From an uncultured Eggerthellaceae bacterium (lineage in GTDB: Bacteria > Actinomycetota > Coriobacteriia > Coriobacteriales > Eggerthellaceae), in NCBI GenBank assembly GCA_910584145.1, contig CAJTXX010000023.1, positions 1 through 31,670 on the forward strand: a DNA stretch of 31,670 nt. Direction: 5' to 3'. How positions within the stretch are numbered: the stretch's first letter is position 1; each line of letters begins with the position of its first letter. The notes under the pieces were generated by a model. That model did no database searches, was not told the DNA's origin, and saw only the letters and a list, made by a program, of their open reading frames with translations. The position numbers and the translations under genes are program-made. Below are positions 7,308 through 14,228 of the stretch, piece by piece.

Positions 7308-7523
7308 ATGGATATCGATCAGAAAAGGCTTGCTTTGGGAAACGCCATCCGGGAGCGCCGCGAGAGCCAGGGGCTTTCGCAGAACAAGCTTGCGCTCATG
7401 GCAGGCAGCAGCAAGTCGCATATCTGGCGCATCGAAACAGGACGCGTCGGGGTCGGCATCGACGACTTAGCACGTATCGCTGAAGCGCTCGATATCCAAG
7501 TGCGCGATCTCCTATCATTCTGA
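7308..7523 (+). CDS. Small XRE-family helix-turn-helix regulator
   Basis: A 71-residue protein that is almost entirely an HTH_3/Cro-CI domain: GNAIRERRESQGLSQNKLAL carries the first helices and the start of the HTH, with the recognition helix in SKSHIWRIETGRV and the closing DDLARIAEALDIQVRDLL. It has no sensor domain. There is no convincing Shine-Dalgarno; with a -10-like GATAAT at 7281 the leader would be only about 15 nt. It is transcribed divergently from the lipoprotein operon and is its likely regulator. Its 3' end overlaps the oppositely oriented MerR gene by 9 nt. Confidence 0.85.
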   Translation: MDIDQKRLALGNAIRERRESQGLSQNKLALMAGSSKSHIWRIETGRVGVGIDDLARIAEALDIQVRDLLSF

Positions 7524-8573
7524 TCCGTCGATAGCGAATGCCTTCTCCATCAGCTCCCCCACTTTATCGAGCGATCCTATTTCGATATCTATCTCGTTGG
7601 CGGGATCGATATATGCCATCAGCTCCTCATCGCTCAACATGCTCACCATATAGCCGAGAACCATATCGCAGATATCCAAGAGCTCAGAATCCATCTCAGC
7701 TGCGCTTCCCACATCAGACCCCTGATCGCGCAACCCCATGTGCACCGCGATAAGCAATACCAGCTCCTCGAAATACCGCATCGCCACTACGACATCAGAA
7801 TCCACATTCTCAGAGATCGAATCTATCAGATGTGCCGCATCGCTCATCAGCCGCTTCATACAGACGAAGAAGGCGTGCATCTGGATGCTCGCCGAAACCT
7901 CCTCGCCACCTATCTCCTCTGCACGCGCAGCGATGAGCGTCTCGTCTTCGAATATAGCCCAGAACCCTAGATAGCCTAAGCTCTCCATCGGAGCCACATG
8001 CTCACTCCACCATGACGAGAACCGATCGATCTGGCGCTCGACCCCGAGAAAGCCCTCCTCTTCTCCCAGATGCATGAGGTCATACACGATGATATCGAGC
8101 TCTTCTATCAGCTCTTCCCATTCCTGATCACTGTATGACCGGATACGAGCGATGCCTTGCTGATAGTACGGCGAATCGCGTATCGCATCGGCCATATCGT
8201 CGATATCCATCGGGCCGCATGCAAGGCACTCGAAGAACTCCCCGTTCGACATCTCGACCAATCTGGTGAATAAGATGAGGTTCCTGAGCCGATTCTGCTG
8301 GTGCTTGAGATCCTCCACCTTTGACAACAGGGCATCGCGCATAGCGCTGACCCCTCCATCCAACACGGCAGCGATCTCGGAGAGCTCAAGTCCATATGCT
8401 TGCAAAACGACTATCTTCTCCAAGCGCTCCAGATCGTCCTCGTCGTAGAGCCGGCGGTCGTTCGCCACTCCCTCTCCCGATCGCATTGGGCACAAGAGCC
8501 CCTTCTTGTCGTAGATATGCAGAGCACGCACGGTCACACCGGTGAGCTTCGAGACTTCGCCCACTGTCATCAT
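7515..8573 (-). CDS. MerR-family transcriptional regulator with large C-terminal domain
   Basis: A 352-residue protein. Residues 1-70 are a MerR winged helix-turn-helix (TVGEVSKLTGVTVRALHIYD, then RRLYDEDDLERL), and ~75-105 a dimerisation coiled coil. The remaining ~240 residues are acidic and helical with no TipAS or heavy-metal cysteine pattern that I recognise, so the ligand is unknown. It is much longer than ordinary MerR proteins (~130-150 aa). The start is well supported by GGAGGTG at 8581-8587, 7 nt upstream. The promoter just upstream has the 19-bp spacer typical of MerR targets, so autoregulation is likely. It converges with the XRE gene with a 9-nt overlap. Confidence 0.85.
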   Translation of the reverse strand: MMTVGEVSKLTGVTVRALHIYDKKGLLCPMRSGEGVANDRRLYDEDDLERLEKIVVLQAYGLELSEIAAVLDGGVSAMRDALLSKVEDLKHQQNRLRNLILFTRLVEMSNGEFFECLACGPMDIDDMADAIRDSPYYQQGIARIRSYSDQEWEELIEELDIIVYDLMHLGEEEGFLGVERQIDRFSSWWSEHVAPMESLGYLGFWAIFEDETLIAARAEEIGGEEVSASIQMHAFFVCMKRLMSDAAHLIDSISENVDSDVVVAMRYFEELVLLIAVHMGLRDQGSDVGSAAEMDSELLDICDMVLGYMVSMLSDEELMAYIDPANEIDIEIGSLDKVGELMEKAFAIDGSE

Positions 8574-8594
8574 CCTGCATCACCTCCGACTACA

Positions 8595-8625
8595 AGCATA
8601 CGCCCTTACCTCGGGTCAGGGTCAA
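8595..8625 (-). promoter_or_regulatory. MerR-type promoter with 19-bp spacer and dyad operator
   Basis: On the minus strand, -35 TTGACC (8620-8625) and -10 TATGCT (8595-8600) are separated by 19 nt. The spacer is filled by an imperfect dyad: CCCT.ACC on one side, GGT.AGGG on the other. A long 19-20-bp spacer with the operator between the hexamers is the known signature of promoters activated by MerR-family DNA twisting. It lies 21 nt upstream of the MerR start codon. Confidence 0.7.
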
Positions 8626-8645
8626 GTCATATATCTCCCAACATG

Positions 8646-8679
8646 GGAAGAGGCCGCGATGCGCATCGCGGCCTCTTCC
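8646..8679 (-). terminator. 34-bp perfect palindrome, hairpin terminator of the ilv operon
   Basis: Two 17-nt arms (8646-8662 and 8663-8679) are exact reverse complements, giving a very stable G+C-rich hairpin 21 nt after the ilvC stop. There is no uridine tract on either side, so termination may be hairpin-only or Rho-aided, or the hairpin may protect the mRNA 3' end. It also separates the ilv operon from the MerR promoter. Confidence 0.6.
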
Positions 8680-8700
8680 TTCGGCGGTATCGCTGGACGC

Positions 8701-9693
8701 TCAGCTTATCCAGCTGAACATGCCCCGGATCTTCTCGCCGGTCTTCTCGATCTCATGATCGTTGATGGCTTCGCGCTGCTCGATCAGCCGCTTGTGACCG
8801 TTCTTGCAATCAGCGACGAATTCCTCGGCGAAGCTGCCGTCCTGGATGCGGGCCAGAATCTCCTTCATCGCGGCGCGGCTCTGATCATTGATGACCTTCG
8901 GCCCAGCATAGTACTCACCGTACTCGGCGGTGTTCGAGATGGAGTAGTTCATGAAGTGGATACCGCTCTCATACATCAGGTCCACGATCATCTTCATCTC
9001 GTGATAGCACTCGAAATACGCGAGCTCAGGCGGATAACCCGCATCGACCAGCGTCTCGAAACCGGCCTTCACGAGCTCCACCAGGCCACCGCACAGCACA
9101 GCCTGCTCGCCGAACAGATCCTCCTCGGTCTCCTGCTTGAACGTGGCCTTGATGACGCCCGAGCGCGCACCGCCCACGCCCCACGCGTACGACAGCGCGA
9201 TATCCCACGCATCGCCGGTGGCATCCTGCTGCACGCAGATGAGATCGGGCACGCCAGAGCCTTCGGTGTACTGGCGGCGCACGATGTGGCCCGGGCCCTT
9301 CGGCGCGCACATGATGACGTTCACGTCCTCAGGAGGCGTGATGTAGCCATAGTGGATGTTGAAGCCATGCGCGAACGCCAGCGTGTCGCCGGCCTTCAAG
9401 TGCGCCGCGATGAACTCCTCGTAGATCTCGGGCTGCAGCTCATCGGGCACCAGCATCATGATCAGATCGGCTTCCTCGGCAGCGGTGGCCATGTCCACGA
9501 CCTTCAGACCCGCCTCCTCGGCGGCCTCGATGCTCTTCGACCCTGCGCGCAGGCCGACGCGCACATCGCAGCCTGAATCCTTGAGATTCAGCGCATGCGC
9601 ATGGCCCTGGCTGCCATAGCCGATGACGGCTATCTTCTTGCCCTTGATGATGGATGGATCGCAATCCTGCTCGTAATAGATGGTAACAGCCAT
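8701..9693 (-). CDS. ilvC: Ketol-acid reductoisomerase
   Basis: A 330-residue class I enzyme that isomerises and reduces acetolactate or acetohydroxybutyrate to the dihydroxy acid, using NAD(P)H and Mg2+, in valine/isoleucine/leucine synthesis. Seen: Rossmann motif IAVIGYGSQGHAHALNLKDS (GYGSQG at 25-30), a cofactor loop LRAGSKS with two serines (usually NADPH-preferring), MMLVPDE, APKGPGHIVRRQY, FGEQAVLCGG and the C-terminal domain with ECYHEMK and SISNTAEYG. The length is normal. The start is supported by AAGGAG 9 nt upstream. Last gene of the ilvDBNC operon, 29 nt after ilvN, followed by the palindromic hairpin. Confidence 0.97.
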   Translation of the reverse strand: MAVTIYYEQDCDPSIIKGKKIAVIGYGSQGHAHALNLKDSGCDVRVGLRAGSKSIEAAEEAGLKVVDMATAAEEADLIMMLVPDELQPEIYEEFIAAHLKAGDTLAFAHGFNIHYGYITPPEDVNVIMCAPKGPGHIVRRQYTEGSGVPDLICVQQDATGDAWDIALSYAWGVGGARSGVIKATFKQETEEDLFGEQAVLCGGLVELVKAGFETLVDAGYPPELAYFECYHEMKMIVDLMYESGIHFMNYSISNTAEYGEYYAGPKVINDQSRAAMKEILARIQDGSFAEEFVADCKNGHKRLIEQREAINDHEIEKTGEKIRGMFSWIS

Positions 9694-9722
9694 GCTCTAT
9701 CGCTCCTTTTCTCCTCGGCTGC

Positions 9723-10205
9723 TCATTCCTTGGTATTGCGCGACATGGCGATCTTGCCCGTGCGCACGATCTCCTTCAAGCCGTACGCGCGCAGCAGATC
9801 CTCCAGGCCTTTCAGCTTCTCGGCATCGCCGGTAGCCTCTATGGTCAGGGAATTCCTTCCCACGTCCACGATCTTCGCGCGGAAGACGTTCGCGATCTCG
9901 ATGATCTCACCACGGCGCTCGGCCGGCGCATTCACCTTTATCAGCACCAGCTCGCGCTCGATGGCGCCCTCGTCGGTCAGGTCGGTGATCTTGTGCACGC
10001 TTATCAGCTTATGGAGCTGCTTGGTTATCTGCTCATAGGCCACTTCATCGGCGTTCACGATGGCGGTCACGCGGCTCATGGTGGGATCTTCGGTAGGACC
10101 GACAGACAGCGACTCGATATTGAAGCCGCGCCGCGATATCAGGCCGGTCACGCGCGAGAGGACACCCGGCTGGTTCTCCACCAGCACCGACAGCACATGC
10201 TTCAT
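9723..10205 (-). CDS. ilvN: Acetolactate synthase, small regulatory subunit
   Basis: A 160-residue regulatory subunit with an N-terminal ACT domain (VLVENQPGVLSRVTGLISRR, residues ~8-27, then NIESLSVGPTEDP) and the ALS_ss_C domain. It binds valine and confers feedback inhibition on the catalytic subunit IlvB. The start codon overlaps the ilvB stop in an ATGA junction, and GGGAGGAG in the end of ilvB serves as ribosome site, so the two subunits are translationally coupled at a fixed ratio. Length and motifs are normal. Confidence 0.96.
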   Translation of the reverse strand: MKHVLSVLVENQPGVLSRVTGLISRRGFNIESLSVGPTEDPTMSRVTAIVNADEVAYEQITKQLHKLISVHKITDLTDEGAIERELVLIKVNAPAERRGEIIEIANVFRAKIVDVGRNSLTIEATGDAEKLKGLEDLLRAYGLKEIVRTGKIAMSRNTKE

Positions 10206-12172
10206 CGCTGCTCCTCCCTTCCCTCGTCGAACTCATGCGCGGCCAAGCGCTCACCCTTGTCGTCCGGGTCGCTCTGCCAGCGACCGCCGAACTGAGCATC
10301 GATGGTCGCACAGGGCGACTTCGGCGCCACGCTCTCGGGCATATCGGTGCGCACGGCCCCCACCGCAACATCGATGGCGCCCATCACGTCATCAAGCGCA
10401 GCACCGGGCGCCACCATCGGATAGACATTCTGCTCGGGCGATATCTTCACATCGAGCAGATATGGACCCTCAGCAGCCAACATGCGCCCGATGGCGCCAG
10501 CCGCCTCATCGGGTTGCTCGATGCGCTCGGCCTGCCAGCCATACGCATCCGCCAGCTTCACGAAATCGGGATTGGGCTCGAGCAGCGTCTGCGAGTAGCG
10601 CTTCCCGTAGAACAGCTTCTGCCACTGATGCACCATGCCGAGCGCGCGGTTGTCCATGATGAGCACGCGCACCGGCACGCCGTTGATGGCCGCGGTGGCC
10701 ATCTCCTGCGAATTCATCTGGAACGACCCGTCACCAGCGATGCAGACCACCTGCTTGTCAGGGTTGGCGATGGCTGCGCCGATGGCAGCCGGGAAACCGA
10801 AGCCCATCGTGCCCAGACCGCCACTCGAGAGGAACGTGCGCGGGCGCTCGCGATCGACGAACTGATGCGCCCACATCTGATGCTGCCCCACCTCGGTCAC
10901 GACGATGGAAGCGTCCGGATCGAGCTGAGCCGAGAGCTCCTTCATCACCAACTCGGGGATGATCTCGCCGGTGTTGTCGCCCACATTGGGATGGTAGAAC
11001 GGATAGCGCTCGCGCCACTCGCCGATCTGGCGCACCCACGGCTCGTCATTCGGCTCGGCGCCGTCTTTGAGCAGCTGCTCGATCATACCCGCGAGCACGC
11101 CCTTCACATCACCCACGATGGGCACGTCCGCCTCCCGCACCTTGCCGATCTCGGCCGGGTCGATGTCGATGTGCACCACCTTCGCATGCGGTGCGAACTC
11201 CGAGAGACGCCCGGTCACGCGGTCGGAGAAGCGCGCGCCCGCAGCGATGATCAGATCGCTCTCGGTCATGGCGATGTTCGAGAACTTCGCTCCATGCATG
11301 CCCACCGCGCCGAGGCTCAACGGATGCGATGCCGGGAACGCACCCTTCCCCATGAGCGTGCACACCACCGGTATCTGCATCAAGTCGGCCAGCTCCACCA
11401 GCTCGTCAGTAGCGCCCGAAGTGACCACGCCGCCGCCGGCGTAGAGGATCGGTCGGCGCGCTTGCTCGAGCAGCTTGCATGCCGCACGGATCTGCTTGGC
11501 ATTGCCGCGGTATGTGGGCTTGTATGAGGCGATGTTCACCTCGTCGGGGTACTCGAAGACCATCTCGCTGCCCGCGAGGTCGCTCGGGATGTCGATCAAC
11601 ACCGGCCCCGGTCGCCCTGTGGATGCGATATGGAACGCCTCGCGGAACGTGCGCGTCAGGTCGTCGGTCGACTGCAGCAGAAACGAATGCTTCACCACCG
11701 GCATGGTTATGCCCACGATGTCCGACTCCTGGAACGAATCGGTGCCGATGACCGGCCGAGGCACCTGTCCGGTTATGACCACGAGCGGCACCGAATCCAT
11801 GTAGGCGGTAGCGATGCCGGTCACCGTGTTCGTGGCACCTGGCCCACTGGTGACGATGACTACACCAGGGCGCCCTGTGGAGCGCGCGTATCCGTCGGCC
11901 ATGTGCACTGCGCCCTGTTCATGCCGCGCCAGCACATGGTTCAGCTGGTCAGAGTCGTAGAGCACGTCGTATATCTTGATGGCTTGGCCGCCCGGATACC
12001 CGAAGACGGTATCGACCCCTTCAGCTTCGAGCGACGCGATGATCGCCTCAGCGCCGAGCATGGTCCTGCCCTGCTTAGCCGTCTTCGACCCTGCACCCCG
12101 GGGCGCCCCGACGCTCGCTGCCGTGCGCCGCTCAGTGCGCACGGCGCCTTCTTTCACCGCTCTGCCGCTCAT
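10202..12172 (-). CDS. ilvB: Acetolactate synthase, large catalytic subunit
   Basis: A 656-residue thiamine-diphosphate enzyme condensing two pyruvates (or pyruvate plus 2-oxobutyrate). Seen: TPP N-domain with FGYPGGQAIKIYDVL and the catalytic Glu region RHEQGAVHMADGYAR, central FAD/domain M with GMHG, and the C-domain Mg-TPP motif GDGSFQMNSQ near residue 480 followed by VLIMDN. It is longer than usual at both ends. About 37 extra residues precede MLGAEAII, and about 55 polar residues follow the usual end (TDMPESVAPK to EEQR). The ATG at 12172 overlaps the ilvD stop (ATGA) and has AAGGAG 10 nt upstream, so the long N-terminus is probably real; ATG 12061 is the alternative. Confidence 0.95.
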   Translation of the reverse strand: MSGRAVKEGAVRTERRTAASVGAPRGAGSKTAKQGRTMLGAEAIIASLEAEGVDTVFGYPGGQAIKIYDVLYDSDQLNHVLARHEQGAVHMADGYARSTGRPGVVIVTSGPGATNTVTGIATAYMDSVPLVVITGQVPRPVIGTDSFQESDIVGITMPVVKHSFLLQSTDDLTRTFREAFHIASTGRPGPVLIDIPSDLAGSEMVFEYPDEVNIASYKPTYRGNAKQIRAACKLLEQARRPILYAGGGVVTSGATDELVELADLMQIPVVCTLMGKGAFPASHPLSLGAVGMHGAKFSNIAMTESDLIIAAGARFSDRVTGRLSEFAPHAKVVHIDIDPAEIGKVREADVPIVGDVKGVLAGMIEQLLKDGAEPNDEPWVRQIGEWRERYPFYHPNVGDNTGEIIPELVMKELSAQLDPDASIVVTEVGQHQMWAHQFVDRERPRTFLSSGGLGTMGFGFPAAIGAAIANPDKQVVCIAGDGSFQMNSQEMATAAINGVPVRVLIMDNRALGMVHQWQKLFYGKRYSQTLLEPNPDFVKLADAYGWQAERIEQPDEAAGAIGRMLAAEGPYLLDVKISPEQNVYPMVAPGAALDDVMGAIDVAVGAVRTDMPESVAPKSPCATIDAQFGGRWQSDPDDKGERLAAHEFDEGREEQR

Positions 12173-13842
12173 TGCACGTACGCTCCTTCGTCTGCCGAAG
12201 ACACCAGGCGCGCGTACTTCGCCAACACGCCGTGGTCATGCTTGGGCGCGGGTGGCTGCCAAGCAGCGCGCCGACGCTCGAGCTCCTCATCGGATATATT
12301 CAGCGAGAGGACTCCCCCCTCGATATCCACGGTGATGGAGTCGCCCTCTCGGACGAGCGCGATGGGACCGCCCGCTGCCGCCTCAGGGCTCACATGTCCC
12401 ACCGCCGGGCCCTTCGTCGCGCCCGAGAAGCGCCCATCGGTCAACAGCGCCACACTGGTCGACAGCCCCATCCCCACGATCGAAGATGTGGGCGTCAGCA
12501 TCTCGCGCATGCCCGGGCCGCCCTTCGGCCCTTCATAGCGGATGACCACCACGTCCCCCGGACGGATGCTGCCGGCGTTGATGGCCTCGCATGCCGCCTC
12601 TTCACTGTCGAACACGCGCGCAGGGCCCGTGTGGCGCATCATCGACGGATCCACCGCCGACTTCTTCACGATGGCGCCCGCCGGCGCCAGGTTGCCATGC
12701 AGCACGCGCAACGCGCCATGTTCGCTGAACGGAGCATCATGGCTGCGGCACACTTCGCCATCAGCCGCTTTCGTGCACACCTCGATGTACTCGGGCATCG
12801 GGCCCATGCAGGTGAGCGCGCTCATATCGAGCAGTCCCAACTGTGCGAGCTCGTGCATCACCACCGGCACACCACCAACCTGGTAGAAATCTGACAGCGG
12901 CCGCGGCCCGCTCGGCTGCAGTTTCACCAGATGCGGGGTGCGCTCGCTCGCCGCATCCCAATCGTCCATCGTGATGGGATGCCCCGCCGCCCGCGCGATA
13001 GCTGTCAGATGCAGCACCGTGTTCGTGGAGCCGCCGAAGGCCATATCGCACTCCATGGCATTGTGGATGGCCGCCGCGCTGACGATATCGCCTATCTTGA
13101 TATCCCGCTCCACCAGCTCCATCACCTTGCGCCCCGCCTGCTTCGCGAGGCGGATGCGCTCGGCATACACCGCGGGCACCGTGCCATTGCCCGGCAGCGC
13201 CACGCCCAGCGCTTCGCACAGGCAGTTCATCGAGTTCGCCGTGAACAGCCCCGAGCAGCTGCCGCAGGTGGGGCACGCCGTATCCTCGTAATAAGCGAGC
13301 TCTTCGGCGGTCATGGTGCCGGCGAGCACGCTGGCTGCGCCGTCGAAGAGGGTGTTCAGGTCGGTGGTGGGCCCGCCGCCGCCCGGCTGGCAGCCCGCGA
13401 GCATGGGACCTCCCGACACGAACACAGCCGGGATGCCCACCCGCAGCGCGCCTATCAGCATGCCGGGCACCACCTTGTCGCAGTTCGGGATGCACACCAT
13501 GCCGTCGAACGCATGCCCCTGCACGGCGCATTCGACCGAGTCGGCTATCACCTCGCGCGACACGAGCGAGTAGTGCATGCCATCATGGTTCATGGCGATG
13601 CCGTCGCACACGCCTATGGTGGATATCTCGAAGGGCACGCCGCCAGCCATGCGGATGCCAGCTTTCACCGCCTCAGCTATCTTGTCGAGGTCGGTATGCC
13701 CGGGGATGATATCGTTCCTGGAATTGATGACCGCGATGAAGGGCAGGTCCATCTCCTCATCGGTGATGCCATCGGCCTTCAGCAAGCTGCGATGCGGTGC
13801 GCGTGCGATGCCGCGCTTTATCTGATCGCTCCTGAGCGCCAT
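12169..13842 (-). CDS. ilvD: Dihydroxy-acid dehydratase
   Basis: A 557-residue Fe-S dehydratase making 2-oxoisovalerate and 2-oxo-3-methylvalerate. Seen: VINSRNDIIPGHTDLDKIAE, CDGIAMNHDGM, CIPNCDKVVPGM (cluster Cys 121), TACPTCGSCSGLFTANSMNC (Cys 193) and the C-terminal GPKGGPGMREML and TDGRFSG. The position that carries a third cysteine in the [2Fe-2S] plant-type enzymes is NSRND-PGH here, as in the E. coli-type [4Fe-4S] enzymes; cluster type is inferred from that. ATG 13842 is preceded by GGAGAGGAGG and matches the family start; an open extension to 13950 lies inside the T-box leader and is rejected. First gene of the ilvDBNC operon. Confidence 0.96.
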   Translation of the reverse strand: MALRSDQIKRGIARAPHRSLLKADGITDEEMDLPFIAVINSRNDIIPGHTDLDKIAEAVKAGIRMAGGVPFEISTIGVCDGIAMNHDGMHYSLVSREVIADSVECAVQGHAFDGMVCIPNCDKVVPGMLIGALRVGIPAVFVSGGPMLAGCQPGGGGPTTDLNTLFDGAASVLAGTMTAEELAYYEDTACPTCGSCSGLFTANSMNCLCEALGVALPGNGTVPAVYAERIRLAKQAGRKVMELVERDIKIGDIVSAAAIHNAMECDMAFGGSTNTVLHLTAIARAAGHPITMDDWDAASERTPHLVKLQPSGPRPLSDFYQVGGVPVVMHELAQLGLLDMSALTCMGPMPEYIEVCTKAADGEVCRSHDAPFSEHGALRVLHGNLAPAGAIVKKSAVDPSMMRHTGPARVFDSEEAACEAINAGSIRPGDVVVIRYEGPKGGPGMREMLTPTSSIVGMGLSTSVALLTDGRFSGATKGPAVGHVSPEAAAGGPIALVREGDSITVDIEGGVLSLNISDEELERRRAAWQPPAPKHDHGVLAKYARLVSSADEGAYVQ

Positions 13843-13846
13843 GCGC

Positions 13847-13939
13847 CGCCTCCTCTCCTTCCTCTTCCCAACGGACCCCTCGTGCTGCCGAGCCGGGTCG
13901 CGTGATGTGAAGGGAGGCGCGCTTCGCGCGTGCATCCTC
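13847..13939 (-). promoter_or_regulatory. Mutually exclusive antisequestrator / Shine-Dalgarno sequestrator of ilvD
   Basis: Two competing RNA helices share the segment 13913-13919. Form 1: GAGG (13939-13936) pairs with CCTC (13917-13914), and CGCGC (13930-13926) with GCGCG (13922-13918) around a GAA loop, leaving a 5-nt 5' bulge ATGCA; this is the architecture of the T-box antiterminator with its UGGN bulge. Form 2: CGCCTCC (13919-13913) pairs with GGAGGCG (13853-13847), covering the ilvD ribosome site. No U-tract terminator is seen, so control is probably translational, as in other actinobacterial T-boxes. A further hairpin (GACCC/GGGTC arms, ~13900-13871) lies between. Confidence 0.5.
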
Positions 13940-14121
13940 TCGACGGTCACGGTGTCACCGGTCCGGCCCTACTTGCTGGCTGCGCCCAGGCGGTAAGCCT
14001 TGCAGGCGCAGCCGCATTCATGCTGAACTGCTCAGAGGTGGCATTCGGATCGCCCACCGCCGGCTCGCACCTCCCGCCGGCTCTCTCGAAGATGGGTTCG
14101 CCCCTACTATCCTCGTCAACG
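13905..14121 (-). promoter_or_regulatory. T-box riboswitch leader of ilvDBNC
   Basis: This lies in the 386-nt gene-free stretch between lhr and ilvD. Reading the minus strand, the T-box Stem I landmarks appear in order. GAGGATAGTA (14114-14105) contains the specifier-loop AGTA. CCCATC (14096-14091) pairs with GGTGGG. A bulge with GAGAGA (14087-14082) and an apical loop GGGAGGTGCGA between two self-complementary GCCGGC arms match the AGAGAGCCGG/GGTGnnA distal T-loop region. The 3' specifier strand is GAATGCCA (14046-14039), followed by CCTCTGAGC. Stem III follows: AGTAGGGCCGGACCGGTGAC (13973-13954) and CCGTGACC, like the consensus AGTAG..CGG..CCGTTA. T-boxes bind uncharged tRNA and switch on amino-acid genes. 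The specifier reads best as GCC (14042-14040), which is not an Ile, Val or Leu codon. Confidence 0.82.
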
Positions 14122-14149
14122 CATTTGAACGTATGAACTTGTGCCTTGC

Positions 14150-14177
14150 AGTATACTCCCCGGCGCTGCGAGCGCAA
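14150..14177 (-). promoter_or_regulatory. Promoter of the ilvDBNC leader
   Basis: On the minus strand, -35 TTGCGC (14172-14177) and -10 TATACT (14150-14155) are separated by 16 nt. Transcription would start near 14143, about 20 nt before the T-box Stem I and 300 nt before ilvD. AGTATACT is an 8-bp palindrome, so the -10 also reads on the other strand, where no gene follows. Confidence 0.55.
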
Positions 14178-14228
14178 CGCACGCTGCCGCCCGGCGGTCG
14201 CCATGCGCCCGGCAACCCCGCCGGCGCC

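Noticed and set aside
13843..13950. In-frame N-terminal extension of ilvD to 13950
   Set aside because: It would start within the T-box leader, the residues are not conserved-looking, and ATG 13842 has a strong ribosome site.
13957..14029. Small frame in the ilvD leader (starts MNAAAP) as an attenuation leader peptide
   Set aside because: It contains almost no Ile, Val or Leu codons and lies inside the T-box structure.
14041..14090. 10-bp direct repeat GAGCCGGCGG as a mobile or iteron repeat
   Set aside because: Its GCCGGC cores are self-complementary and form the upper T-box Stem I helix, which explains the repeat.
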